A DNA stretch of 48,813 nucleotides, taken from the IMG/VR virus record IMGVR_UViG_3300030329_001485, positions 1 through 48,813 of that record. One strand, 5' to 3'. The notes below the pieces were generated by a model. It saw only the letters and a program-made list of their open reading frames with translations, did not search any database and was not told where the DNA came from. Below, piece by piece: positions 12,151 to 19,457 of the stretch. Made by a program: the position numbers and the translations under genes. Positions within the stretch are counted from its first letter, which is position 1. Each line of letters opens with the position of its first letter. Source of the stretch: a virus.

Positions 12151-12298
12151 GTTTTTTTGCTTCTTTGTTAACTAGACTTTCTATTACTTTACTTATACTT
12201 AACTCAGTATCTAATATAATTTTATCTTTTAAAAAATTAGCCTTGTCCCAAGCGGGCTTTGGCACTGATACTGACTTATGATATTTTGGATTAGCCAT
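12122..12298 (-). CDS. Ribbon-helix-helix-like small protein (58 aa)
   Basis: A strong ribosome-binding site, GGAAAGGAGAACA, precedes the ATG at 12298. The sequence has a short strand with alternating residues (HKSVSVPKPAWDKA), a helix (NFLKDKII), and a second helix (ISKVIESLVNKEAKK): the order and spacing of Arc/CopG-type RHH DNA-binding proteins, which act as dimers on inverted repeats. Overlaps genes on both sides by 8 and 29 bases. RHH is a judgement from pattern, not an exact match. It is the best visible candidate for a repressor. Confidence 0.6.
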   Translation of the reverse strand: MANPKYHKSVSVPKPAWDKANFLKDKIILDTELSISKVIESLVNKEAKKHGYKNGKAD

Positions 12299-12473
12299 TG
12301 TTCTCCTTTCCTTTTATTGTAGCAACAATGAAGTTGCCTTTTTTGTTTATGTACTCCACACTATATTCTTTTGCGTGGTCTAACTTTGCTTTTAACTTTT
12401 TTAGAGACATTGCTTGCATTTCTTCTATTGGTTTGTCTGAGCTAAGTTCTCTAACTTTATATGTATAACGCAT
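12291..12473 (-). CDS. Small hypothetical protein (60 aa)
   Basis: Basic with a beta-helix-beta look: RYTYKVRELSS, then SLKKLKAKLDHAKEYSV, then EYINKKGNFIVATIKGKE. Soluble, no motif recognised. The start is preceded by AGAAAGGATAATA. Upstream (12500-12520) the sequence TTCCCATATT on the minus strand recalls the GGGATA element but is imperfect, and the promoter there is weak. Confidence 0.65.
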   Translation of the reverse strand: MRYTYKVRELSSDKPIEEMQAMSLKKLKAKLDHAKEYSVEYINKKGNFIVATIKGKENNG

Positions 12474-12593
12474 TATTATCCTTTCTATTGTTATGTTTTC
12501 TTATCATTAATATGGGAAACTATATTAAAAAAACAAGACTTGCAAGAAAATAATTTTTATTGTATTCTAGTGGTCTCTTCTCACACCTTTTGT

Positions 12594-12621
12594 TTGCCGT
12601 GAGCTTTCTTGCTCACGGCAA
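12594..12621. terminator. Perfect 11-bp hairpin after the 12625 gene
   Basis: TTGCCGTGAGC, loop of six, GCTCACGGCAA, starting 4 bases past the stop of the 12625 gene on the minus strand. No clear U-tract follows; probably a transcription end or mRNA-stabilising hairpin between 12625 and 12473. Confidence 0.65.
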
Positions 12622-12624
12622 CAA

Positions 12625-12837
12625 TTAAGTGTCCAATCTGGGTTCACATCTAAAACCAATTACAACCTGATTATTGTTGACATGATGTTGCCCCATTTGT
12701 GCCATCATTGCTTGGGCTATGCCATAACCTGTAGTTGCACATTCGTAATGTGTTGCATAAATGTCACTATGTGTTGTAGGTGGGAGACACGTGCCATAAA
12801 GTTGTGAACAGATACTAAAAATAATTATAAATTTCAT
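12625..12837 (-). CDS. Small secreted Cys-containing protein (70 aa)
   Basis: MKFIIIFSICSQLYGTCLPP is a signal-peptide-like N-terminus. The rest is polar with further Cys (YECATTG, GFRCEPRL), so disulfides in the periplasm are possible. It resembles in plan the proteins at 13301 and 24587: short hydrophobic start, 70-75 residues, Cys near the middle and near the end. Followed by a strong hairpin. Envelope-targeted role inferred from the signal sequence only. Confidence 0.65.
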   Translation of the reverse strand: MKFIIIFSICSQLYGTCLPPTTHSDIYATHYECATTGYGIAQAMMAQMGQHHVNNNQVVIGFRCEPRLDT

Positions 12838-12877
12838 ATGTACATTAGAATGATTCCAAACAAGATTACTAAAAACA

Positions 12878-13021
12878 CTAACGGCCTTGTCCCCGGTAGG
12901 GCTTATGCGACCTGCGTTTATGCTTGTTCATTTTTTGTAAACTAGGTCTACGTCCGATTGACGTTTTGTGAAAAATAGGTTCGTGTACTGACTTATTTAA
13001 AAAACCTTTAATCTTTGCCAT
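12878..13021 (-). CDS. 47-residue basic conserved small protein
   Basis: MAKIKGFLNKSVHEPIFHK, then TSIGRRPSLQKMNKHKRR and a C-terminal SHKPYRGQGR. The Arg/Lys-rich pattern HKTSIGRRPS.....NK.KRRS.K.YRGQG is one I recognise from many phage genomes, with no known role. Probably nucleic-acid-binding and largely unstructured. It overlaps the 13008 gene's end by 14 bases. Too short for default gene callers but the conserved pattern supports it. Confidence 0.75.
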   Translation of the reverse strand: MAKIKGFLNKSVHEPIFHKTSIGRRPSLQKMNKHKRRSHKPYRGQGR

Positions 13022-13232
13022 CGTTGATCATAGTTATCTTGGTGTTCTTATCTACCTTCATGTATTTAATCACACCATTTACCCATTGCTCAACGTCATA
13101 TCCGCAGTTTGTACATCTGTAAAAAGATCTATCTAAACCAACTAAGATAGTGTACATATTGCATTCAGGACAATGCCCCGATACGATTTCAGTCTCTAAA
13201 ACTCTCTGTTTCCATTTTTTTTCGTCGGACAT
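13008..13232 (-). CDS. Zinc-ribbon small protein (74 aa)
   Basis: HCPECNMY and YRCTNCGYDVEQWVNG form a C-x2-C ... C-x2-C zinc ribbon of the kind in transcription factors and many phage small proteins. The N-terminus is basic and the C-terminus (IKYMKVDKNTKITMIND) is beta-like. Soluble. Possible role in binding RNA polymerase or nucleic acid; unproven. The 13189 gene overlaps its start by 44 bases. Confidence 0.75.
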   Translation of the reverse strand: MSDEKKWKQRVLETEIVSGHCPECNMYTILVGLDRSFYRCTNCGYDVEQWVNGVIKYMKVDKNTKITMINDGKD

Positions 13233-13317
13233 ATCTTTTCTTATTCTTAAAAACTTTTGAAGTAAAGTGTTTTAATTGTCTTGCTATTGGATTTCTTTTT
13301 TTATTGGGCTTTTTCAA
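13189..13317 (-). CDS. Short basic protein with NPxA motif, TTG start (42 aa)
   Basis: KKPNKKRNPIARQLKHFTSKVFKNKKRYVRRKK: the pattern RNP.A+.....K.....KK.Y.RK matches small phage proteins I recall as DUF7230-like, all basic and ~40-70 residues. No ATG is available in frame; TTG at 13317 is the best start, overlapping the 13301 gene by 17 bases. It overlaps the zinc-ribbon start in another frame. Real gene status rests on the conserved pattern. Confidence 0.5.
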   Translation of the reverse strand: MKKPNKKRNPIARQLKHFTSKVFKNKKRYVRRKKMETESFRD

Positions 13318-13519
13318 TTATCTTAATGATCTTTTTCCGATCCATGTATATCTCTGTGTGAGCTTTTACTTTTTTACAAGAAAACACAACTCTCTCAGGA
13401 TTTACCTCGTTCTGGGCTATCCTTTTGGACTTTAAACAATCGCTGAGGTTTGGTTTATATACATGTTCTATCATCGTTCCGTTTAAAGTTAAGATAAGTG
13501 CGAATACAATTTCTGTCAT
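13301..13519 (-). CDS. Small secreted protein with Cys pair (72 aa)
   Basis: N-terminal MTEIVFALILTLNGTMIE is hydrophobic and signal-like. LSDCLKSKRIAQNEV and VVFSCKKVKAH place two Cys about 20 residues apart, then a basic helical end. I know similar proteins from cyanophages and pelagiphages (short signal, DC..., ...C+ +), uncharacterised. Overlaps 13516 by 4 bases and therefore belongs to the envelope-protein cluster 13301-14724. Confidence 0.7.
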   Translation of the reverse strand: MTEIVFALILTLNGTMIEHVYKPNLSDCLKSKRIAQNEVNPERVVFSCKKVKAHTEIYMDRKKIIKIIEKAQ

Positions 13520-14049
13520 TTTTTATAATTATCCAGTGTTATTATATCTGGATTCTCCTTCATATATTGTTCTTTTAATACTGTCCAGTAACTTACTTTT
13601 GGGTCAAAGTCTCTGTCTCCAACAAAATTAGATGGCGATATTACACCAACTTTCATACACATATTAATTAATTCAGCAAACTCTGGTGGAGGAGGATTAA
13701 TTCTAGGCACTCTTTTACACTCCTTGATAACTTCTAATTGTGTTTTAATTTTCATTTGCTTTTCTTGTTCAGCAATAAACTCATCTGTGCATGCTGTGCC
13801 TAAATACTTTCTCCACGTAAGTCTTACACTTCTATCATCCTCAGTGTTTTCATAATTATTACTAGGACTATAATGATTGTAGTTATATTGATCTTCTCTT
13901 TGTTCTATAGAAACATCAAAACTTCCCTGCGCGCAAGTGTTTGTACCGTTGTTAAGATACTCGTTTCTAGCTTGTACTGATGTGGCTATAAACAAAAAGA
14001 AAACAATCCAAAAAAAATTACCTGTTAAGATCTTTGATATCATATGCAT
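13516..14049 (-). CDS. Secreted protein of the envelope cluster (177 aa)
   Basis: A signal peptide (ISKILTGNFFWIVFFLFIATSVQARN) with cleavage likely after VQA. The mature part has Asn/Tyr-rich polar sequence, a pair of Cys (TCAQGS, TACTDEF), a helical charged stretch (FIAEQEKQMKIKTQLEVIKECK) and Pro-rich NPPPPEFAEL. Probably periplasmic with disulfides. It overlaps the 14018 gene by 32 bases; ATG at 14043 is an alternative start. Could be an outer partner in a spanin-like complex with its membrane-anchored neighbours, but no lipobox is visible. Confidence 0.7.
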   Translation of the reverse strand: MHMISKILTGNFFWIVFFLFIATSVQARNEYLNNGTNTCAQGSFDVSIEQREDQYNYNHYSPSNNYENTEDDRSVRLTWRKYLGTACTDEFIAEQEKQMKIKTQLEVIKECKRVPRINPPPPEFAELINMCMKVGVISPSNFVGDRDFDPKVSYWTVLKEQYMKENPDIITLDNYKK

Positions 14050-14332
14050 GTTCCCTTACTTGATCTGCTAATTGTCTGTATAAATTTTCTGCCATCTCCC
14101 ACGTTGCTTCAGCTGCAGATAATCTTGTAGCAACCTCTGTCAACTTATCTTCTGCTACTGTTAAATCTCTTGATAAATTAACGATAGTTTGTTTATTTGC
14201 TTCAATAGTATCAGTTAAACTTAATACATATCTAACTGATGTAAATGTTCCAGCTAATATGGCTGCCACAACAGGAACAATTACTATATTCTTTTTTACC
14301 CATTCAAATCTAGATAATTTATTTTTTTTCAT
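14018..14332 (-). CDS. Membrane-anchored coiled-coil protein (104 aa)
   Basis: Basic N-terminus (KKNKLSRFEWVKKN), one transmembrane segment (IVIVPVVAAILAGTFTSVRYVL, ~16-37), then a long helical coiled coil (NLSRDLTVAEDKLTEVATRL to DQVREHAYDIK). This N-in, C-out plan is that of inner-membrane spanins and of some superinfection proteins. It shares its start/stop with the 14332 gene. Not near the endolysin, which lies 11 kb away. Function open. Confidence 0.7.
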   Translation of the reverse strand: MKKNKLSRFEWVKKNIVIVPVVAAILAGTFTSVRYVLSLTDTIEANKQTIVNLSRDLTVAEDKLTEVATRLSAAEATWEMAENLYRQLADQVREHAYDIKDLNR

Positions 14333-14724
14333 TATTGATGACCACTTCCGTTTCTAATTAACTTCTCTACATCCTCTGTTAACTTCTCTGTTCTTTTCTT
14401 TAAAAATTCTATGTTAACGGCATTGTTTCTCATACCCTTAATTTCTACTTCTACATCCTCTAATAAACCACTAACATGCTCTACGATCATAAAAAGTTCT
14501 GCCTCTCCAGCTGATTGACCTAATTCTCCACGTGGGTATTTAATTCTAAACTCTGTGTTTTGTTCTAAATCTTTTTGCATTAATTCTATTTTTGTGGCGT
14601 GATTGTTGAGTGTTTCGTGCAGGCCAAAATAAGCCCATGTCCCGATGGCAACCATCGCGATCAAACTAGCAACCGTCTTCATTGGCATTTGTACGGATGC
14701 GGACTCAGAAATTTTTAACGCCAT
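14332..14724 (-). CDS. Membrane-anchored coiled-coil protein (130 aa)
   Basis: A transmembrane segment at ~19-36 (VASLIAMVAIGTWAYFGL) is followed by a coiled-coil-rich domain including RIKYPRGELGQSAGEAELFMIVEH and NIEFLKKRTEKLTEDVEKLI. The KYPRGELGQ..AE.E.FM motif is one I recognise from marine myo- and podophages, always with an N-terminal anchor. It pairs with the 14018 gene of the same topology. Likely an envelope-associated complex; spanin or lysis-timing role is speculation. Confidence 0.75.
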   Translation of the reverse strand: MALKISESASVQMPMKTVASLIAMVAIGTWAYFGLHETLNNHATKIELMQKDLEQNTEFRIKYPRGELGQSAGEAELFMIVEHVSGLLEDVEVEIKGMRNNAVNIEFLKKRTEKLTEDVEKLIRNGSGHQ

Positions 14725-14727
14725 AAA

Positions 14728-14805
14728 TTACTTTTTTTTGTTTGGGTTATGTTCATCAAACAACCATTGTACATAACGATTCCATAATTTTTTTATCCAT
14801 TTCAT
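14728..14805 (-). CDS. 25-residue Trp/Lys-rich micropeptide
   Basis: MKWIKKLWNRYVQWLFDEHNP..: a basic, Trp-rich amphipathic helix. A good ribosome-binding site (GGGAG, 10 bases upstream) precedes the ATG. Gap to the next gene is 3 bases. It resembles in size and composition the micropeptide at 15158. A membrane-active or anchor-like peptide is possible. Very short, so only moderately supported. Confidence 0.4.
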   Translation of the reverse strand: MKWIKKLWNRYVQWLFDEHNPNKKK

Positions 14806-14820
14806 ATCTGGACTCCCTTG

Positions 14821-14931
14821 TTAACATTTACACTCCTCACAAACACACACCCCATACTCATCAGCGTGTAAGTCCTCGTCGCAATGACACTCGTGATAAC
14901 AATCTTTACAAGTCTTCGTCTCTGTAGCCAT
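14821..14931 (-). CDS. 36-residue Cys-rich zinc-binding miniprotein
   Basis: Eight Cys and two His in 36 residues: TCKDCYHECHCDED, LHADEYG, CVCEECKC. The spacing (C-x2-C, C-x-C, then C-x-C-x2-C-x-C) is suited to one or two zinc ions in a miniature finger or metallothionein-like fold. It is preceded by AGGGAAAAAGG. It overlaps the end of the 14906 gene by 26 bases. The dense, ordered Cys pattern would not persist by chance in one frame, so I take it as a real gene. Confidence 0.65.
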   Translation of the reverse strand: MATETKTCKDCYHECHCDEDLHADEYGVCVCEECKC

Positions 14932-15097
14932 AGCCTTTTTCCCTATTTCCCCATCTTTTGTTCCATGCATAGACATTCATTTTACTACCTATAACTTCTA
15001 TCCAAGATAAAGGTACGTCTATTATGTTTTTAATTGTTTTTATTGTTCTTCTAATTAATCTTATTGTATCGTCTATTGCGTCAGGTATTGTTTTCAT
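14906..15097 (-). CDS. Small basic helical protein (63 aa)
   Basis: Start at 15097 (MKTIPDAIDDTIRLIRRTIKTIKNIIDVPL). The N-terminal half is a long amphipathic helix with regular Ile/Leu and Arg/Lys, which could lie on a membrane or form a coiled coil. The C-terminal half (NVYAWNKRWGNREKGYGYRDEDL) is aromatic and charged. Unknown function; it sits among other probable envelope-active small proteins. Confidence 0.55.
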   Translation of the reverse strand: MKTIPDAIDDTIRLIRRTIKTIKNIIDVPLSWIEVIGSKMNVYAWNKRWGNREKGYGYRDEDL

Positions 15098-15157
15098 AAT
15101 TTTAGTACCGAGTGTGTTAGTCTCCCAACACACTCTATCTTATACGGCCGATAAGAA

Positions 15158-15238
15158 TTATTTAATAAAATAACTTTTAATTTTTCTAGCCCATTTTTTG
15201 AACCAAAACCAAATTGGCTCTATAAATTTTTTATACAT
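15158..15238 (-). CDS. 26-residue Trp/Lys-rich micropeptide
   Basis: MYKKFIEPIWFWFKKWARKI..: three Trp, three aromatic neighbours and many Lys/Arg, strongly amphipathic. GAGG precedes the ATG by about 10 bases. The start overlaps the end of the 15231 gene by 8 bases. Compare the 14728 peptide. Composition resembles membrane-active peptides. Small size limits confidence. Confidence 0.4.
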   Translation of the reverse strand: MYKKFIEPIWFWFKKWARKIKSYFIK

Positions 15239-15881
15239 CTTTTTTTTCCTCAATTTCATAGAAGAAGTTATCCGTGTCTTCTGTTTTCCATTTACCAGTA
15301 TCCTCCACGTTCCACTCACTTGTTTGCACTTTCCAATCTGGAATATTATCTTTCACGGTAAAAGAAGGTAAATCCCAAATACATCTGTTGTTAGGTTGTG
15401 CTGCAAAATTGCCATCATCGAGAGCAATTATGTGAGCGCACTTGTGTTCGTGCGGGATCTCTGAATGATCAGTGTCTAGTATATTACCATCTGGATGGGC
15501 CCAGTCAACTGTAAATAGATATCTACCATGATGCCATTTTTTATCTTTACCAATGTATTTACCTGAAGCTGCGCTTAAAATATTCCAAGAAGTAACAGTA
15601 GGATAGTAAGAGAAAGAATTCCAAAGCTCCAACTCATCAAGTCTACGTTTAGGAACGTCCTTTGGGTCAAAGCCTCTTTGAATAAACGCAGATATCGGTA
15701 GACGATAGTAGATAGCTCCATTTTCCATAATTCCATGAAAAAGGATAGCACGCCCACCAAGACTCGATAAACCAAAGATAATGCAGTCTTCAACTTCTCC
15801 GTGATGTTTTTTAAGGTCATATAAATACTCTCTCCTTATTTGTGCATAGGTTGCTGGTATGTTTGCATTTAAGTATGCCAT
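15231..15881 (-). CDS. Conserved marine-phage hypothetical protein (216 aa)
   Basis: A soluble alpha/beta protein: VEDCIIFGLSSLGGRAILFHGIMENGAIYYRLPISAF, later FDPKDVPKRRLDELELWNSF, SWNILSAASGKYIGKDKKWHHGRYLFTVDW, and HKCAHIIALDDGNFAAQPNNR. I know this as a recurrent gene next to DNA polymerase in marine phages; no function is established. It lies 2 bases from the polymerase stop, so it is probably co-expressed and may assist replication. Rich in Trp and His in the second half. No catalytic signature I can name. Confidence 0.75.
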   Translation of the reverse strand: MAYLNANIPATYAQIRREYLYDLKKHHGEVEDCIIFGLSSLGGRAILFHGIMENGAIYYRLPISAFIQRGFDPKDVPKRRLDELELWNSFSYYPTVTSWNILSAASGKYIGKDKKWHHGRYLFTVDWAHPDGNILDTDHSEIPHEHKCAHIIALDDGNFAAQPNNRCIWDLPSFTVKDNIPDWKVQTSEWNVEDTGKWKTEDTDNFFYEIEEKKDV

Positions 15882-15883
15882 TA

Positions 15884-17746
15884 TTATTTGATTTCACCCC
15901 AATTCTCTCCCTTCTCATAATCAACCTTGTTAGGGACTTTTAATTCAACAGCAGCTTCCATAATCTGTATTATTTCTTCTGCTTTTTTGTCAGACTCTAC
16001 AGAGATATCTACCTCATCATGAATCTGTATGTGTGGTATTATACCATTTTCATATAAAGCTACCATAGATTTTTTTGTCATATCAGCCGCAGATCCTTGT
16101 ATTAATTTATTTAATGCTTTGTAAGTAAATGCTCTTTTTAATGGCTCATCATATTCTTTTCTTGCTTGTTCTAATGGTAAGGGTTTGAACACACCAAACT
16201 GCACTGGCTGCCATAAATCAAAATGACACGCACGACCTAATAAAGTTCTGATCTTACCTCTGTCATTTGCTTTACGAGATACATTATCCATAAGTTTTTT
16301 TACAAAAGGTGCTTTGATGTGATACTGCCTAATTAATTTCTCTGCTGACTCTTTCATCAAACCTAGTTCAGCCATCAATTTATTTTTACCCATCCCATAC
16401 ATAAGACCTAAATTAATCGTCTTAGCTTGCTTTCTTTTTATGCCTGCCATATCGGCCACGACCTGATGGAAATCAGCGTCTCCGGCGTTGTATGCGTCTA
16501 CAATTTCATCAACTCCCTCTAAATTTTGTAGTTTTGCGTAATGCACTAAAATTCTAGGTTCTTGTTGTGAGTAGTCAAATGAACCCCAAACATGTTTTTT
16601 TTCTGGAATAAATATAGATCTAATCATTGGGCCAAGTTCGGGATGTCTTGCAGGTATTTGTTGTAGGTTTGGATTAGACATACTAAATCTACCTGTAACC
16701 GTACCACCTTGGTCAGATCTAATCTGATTTATATCTGCATGTATTCTACCATTGTGTTCGTGTTTGGTAATAGAATCTATGAATGTTGTGTGTGCTTTGT
16801 TTAATTCCCTTGCTTCTGCAATTGATCTTGCTAATTCGTGTGGATGATTCTGTAGAAAGTTTTTTGTAAAGCTTGGTTCTTTACTTTTCTCAGTTCTATC
16901 ATATGGAAGTTTTAATTTATCAAAAGCTTTTGCTATACTTCTGGCTGCCATAATTTCTACGTCAACACCAGTCATTTTTTTAATATTTTGTATAATTTTT
17001 TCTTCCCTTTTAATTAAATTTTGTTTAATATTTTGTGCTTTTTCTAAATCAACTCTCACTCCTTTAAACCTCATATCAACAAGACAAGGAAATAATTTTA
17101 TTTCTAAATTAAATATGTCCATCAATTCTTGATTGTAGAGTTCTACTTTTAATCTTTGCCAAAGTTTTAAAGTTGCCTCTGCATCACGCTCTGCATATTG
17201 ACCCACAAACATTGGTGGCAATCTCCACATGTCTGCTTTAGCATCTAATCCATATTCTTTTGCAGCTTCTAATAAAATTTTTTCATCCTTACCTATGCCT
17301 ACATAAAATTTGGAGAGAGCATTTAATTGATATGACATTCTGTTTTCATCAATTAAAGACGCTGCTATCATGGTGTCCATTATGGGTCCTTTAATGGTCA
17401 GTCCTGCTGACCTTAACCAACAAATATCGTACATAGCATTGTGAAAAATGAAGGTCGTGTCCTCTTGTTTAAACAAATCTTTTAACCAGTTTAACACCAG
17501 ATTTTTGTCCATATTACCACCTTGCTCGTGGTGTATCGGATAATAGCCTGACCAGCCCTCTACGGCCACCGCAACGCCTGCAATGTGCCCTTTTCCAGTG
17601 ACATTACCAGAGCCTAACTCTTTCAAGTGCGGATCATTTGTTTCTAAATCTATTGCTATTTCTTTTGCGCCACGCAAATCTCTCAACTCATCTGGCATAA
17701 CCCATTCTGTTTCAGGAGTGAACAGAGGCATTTGAGTATTTCTCAT
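15884..17746 (-). CDS. polA: DNA polymerase A family with 3'-5' exonuclease
   Basis: 620 residues, the phage replicase. N-terminal DnaQ-like proofreading domain: EIAIDLETNDP (D33, E35), FHNAMYDICWLR and YAERDAEATLKLW. Polymerase domain: TVTGRFSMSNPNLQQIPAR, motif A GSFDYSQQEPR, motif B RKQAKTINLGLMYG, motif C IPHIQIHDEVDIS. All catalytic acids are present. There is no 5'-3' exonuclease domain, as usual for phages. The residue matching E. coli Phe762 is Leu (TINLGLMYG), the Leu762 class. It overlaps the DUF3310 gene by 4 bases in a tight replication operon. Confidence 0.95.
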   Translation of the reverse strand: MRNTQMPLFTPETEWVMPDELRDLRGAKEIAIDLETNDPHLKELGSGNVTGKGHIAGVAVAVEGWSGYYPIHHEQGGNMDKNLVLNWLKDLFKQEDTTFIFHNAMYDICWLRSAGLTIKGPIMDTMIAASLIDENRMSYQLNALSKFYVGIGKDEKILLEAAKEYGLDAKADMWRLPPMFVGQYAERDAEATLKLWQRLKVELYNQELMDIFNLEIKLFPCLVDMRFKGVRVDLEKAQNIKQNLIKREEKIIQNIKKMTGVDVEIMAARSIAKAFDKLKLPYDRTEKSKEPSFTKNFLQNHPHELARSIAEARELNKAHTTFIDSITKHEHNGRIHADINQIRSDQGGTVTGRFSMSNPNLQQIPARHPELGPMIRSIFIPEKKHVWGSFDYSQQEPRILVHYAKLQNLEGVDEIVDAYNAGDADFHQVVADMAGIKRKQAKTINLGLMYGMGKNKLMAELGLMKESAEKLIRQYHIKAPFVKKLMDNVSRKANDRGKIRTLLGRACHFDLWQPVQFGVFKPLPLEQARKEYDEPLKRAFTYKALNKLIQGSAADMTKKSMVALYENGIIPHIQIHDEVDISVESDKKAEEIIQIMEAAVELKVPNKVDYEKGENWGEIK

Positions 17747-17949
17747 GTGTAATCCCTTTCGATTATCATATCAATATAGTGCTTAGCTTTAAGAAGGTCC
17801 TCTTTCCCACCTTTTTTTGATGCTCTCACTATATATTTTATAGCGTTCCCCTCCGCAAATTGCAACCTATTCTTGTTAATAAATTCTGCTGGCTGAATGA
17901 CAAAATCCTGGTAGTGTTGTCCTCCAATTTGTTTTTTTAATGACTTCAT
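17743..17949 (-). CDS. DUF3310 protein (68 aa)
   Basis: Matches the short DUF3310 pattern: QIGGQHYQDFVIQPAEFINKNRLQFAEGNAIKYIVRASKKGGKEDLLKAKHYID, with conserved HY, EGNAIKY..R and DL.KA..Y. Such proteins are frequent in phage replication or nucleotide-metabolism operons; the biochemical function is not established. Overlaps polymerase and helicase genes by 4 bases each, indicating coupled translation. Confidence 0.85.
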   Translation of the reverse strand: MKSLKKQIGGQHYQDFVIQPAEFINKNRLQFAEGNAIKYIVRASKKGGKEDLLKAKHYIDMIIERDYT

Positions 17950-19457
17950 AATATATAAGCTCGATCAAAGTTCTTTGGATCTAACACATGCAGTTCACGC
18001 TTCGCTCTCGTCGCTCCAGTATAGAATAATCTATGTAATTCATCAGGGTCATGACTAAAAGTTTCTAACGCTGCATTGGTCAGATCTTGCATAAGCAAAA
18101 CCTTGTCGGCTTCTCCTCCTTTTGCTCCATGTATTGTTGACATAATGATACGCGGATTTTTGTTTATCTGTTCTCCATTCGCCCGCATGTTACGAATGTA
18201 GTTTTCTGTGATAGTATCTAAACCATCAAAGGCCTCATACCAAACATCTGAGGTAACCAAACCATGCTCAGCTCTACAATCTTTAATTAAATATTTTGTA
18301 TCAGAATGCAAAGTTTTACCAGATCTAAAACCAGGCAAGACTTTATCACCAAGATATTCGTATATATTTTTTATCTCTACAGTGTTTAAAATTTTTTCGT
18401 CTTTACGCCATTTCTCCCAGTTATTTAAAGCTATCAAAAGTTTTAGTGGCACAGAATTACACCCTTTGTGTTGATAATACCAACCTTGTAATTCACATAA
18501 ATCTTTTACGTCATCAAGGAAATGATTGGCTGAAGACAGGACCAACCAGTTCCCCTTTGACATGTTAACCTGTGTAACATCAGAATATCTTTTAAGTATT
18601 CCATGTTCAGTTCTAGGTTTATAATCTTTATCAAATCTATTTTGTACTTTACTAATTATCTTTTGTGATAGTTCGTGTATAGGTCCACCTGGTATTCTAT
18701 ATGATTGATCTAATACTTTGATGTCATTGACTTCTGTTTTCAACGCAATAAAATGATCAACGTCTGCACCGGCCCATTTGAATATAGCTTGATCATCATC
18801 TCCAGCAATGTAAGTTTTCTTTGCGTTTGTCCACATTGATCTAACCATGTCCCATTGTATTAAAGACAAGTCTTGTGCTTCATCAATAAACAATGCTTCA
18901 AAGTTTGGTTTGTTTTCTTGTGCAATGAATTCTTCTAGTAAGTCTGTAAAATCTTTTAGTCCTTTTTCTTTTTTATATCTTTTAAGTTCTTCGGATAATA
19001 AATAAAGTGTATCTCTTTCTATATCTAATATGTTCTGTCTAGAGTCATAGTATTCTAACAGGTCCATACGTTTAACCCTAGCTGTATTCATAATAGTTAA
19101 ATATTCATTATCAGAATTAAACGTGCCATCATCCTCTGAATGTTTACCTGTTTTTATGGGAATGCCAACTAATTTTCCAAACTCTTTATAATCTTCACTG
19201 GTCATCATCTTTTCTTTAGTCATAGCCAGACGACTAAAAGCAAAAGAGTGTAAGGTTCTAAAGTTTTCTAAATCTTTTTCTGCATCAAGACCAAACTTTT
19301 CAGCTGCTCTTGTTGCTGCTTCTCTTGCTGCTTTTCTAGTAAAAGAAAAGTATCCTATTTGTTTTGGCCTAATCCCCCGTTGGATGAATTGATCTACTAA
19401 ATTCAATAACGTTGTTGTCTTCCCTGTCCCCGGTGGGCCTAGTATTATAGTCTTCAT
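17946..19457 (-). CDS. UvrD/Rep-like superfamily 1 DNA helicase
   Basis: 503 residues. Walker A LGPPGTGKTTTL (residues ~6-17), motif Ia-like YFSFTRKAAREAATRA, motif II LFIDEAQDLS, motif III-like AGDDDQAIFKWAGA, motif IV LDQSYRIPGG, motif V STIHGAKGGEADKV and motif VI YTGATRAKRELHVL. This complete set defines an active SF1A helicase. Shorter than cellular UvrD, lacking much of the accessory 2B domain. Probably unwinds DNA at the phage fork, since no DnaB-type helicase is visible in the window. Confidence 0.92.
   Translation of the reverse strand: MKTIILGPPGTGKTTTLLNLVDQFIQRGIRPKQIGYFSFTRKAAREAATRAAEKFGLDAEKDLENFRTLHSFAFSRLAMTKEKMMTSEDYKEFGKLVGIPIKTGKHSEDDGTFNSDNEYLTIMNTARVKRMDLLEYYDSRQNILDIERDTLYLLSEELKRYKKEKGLKDFTDLLEEFIAQENKPNFEALFIDEAQDLSLIQWDMVRSMWTNAKKTYIAGDDDQAIFKWAGADVDHFIALKTEVNDIKVLDQSYRIPGGPIHELSQKIISKVQNRFDKDYKPRTEHGILKRYSDVTQVNMSKGNWLVLSSANHFLDDVKDLCELQGWYYQHKGCNSVPLKLLIALNNWEKWRKDEKILNTVEIKNIYEYLGDKVLPGFRSGKTLHSDTKYLIKDCRAEHGLVTSDVWYEAFDGLDTITENYIRNMRANGEQINKNPRIIMSTIHGAKGGEADKVLLMQDLTNAALETFSHDPDELHRLFYTGATRAKRELHVLDPKNFDRAYIL

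Noticed and set aside
12500-12540. Possible eighth GGGATA promoter upstream of the 12291 gene
   Set aside because: Only TTCCCATATT with poor -35 and -10 matches; too weak to include in the promoter set.
12842-12882. 14-codon hydrophobic GTG-started frame after the 12878 gene
   Set aside because: Too short and without a clear ribosome-binding site to support.
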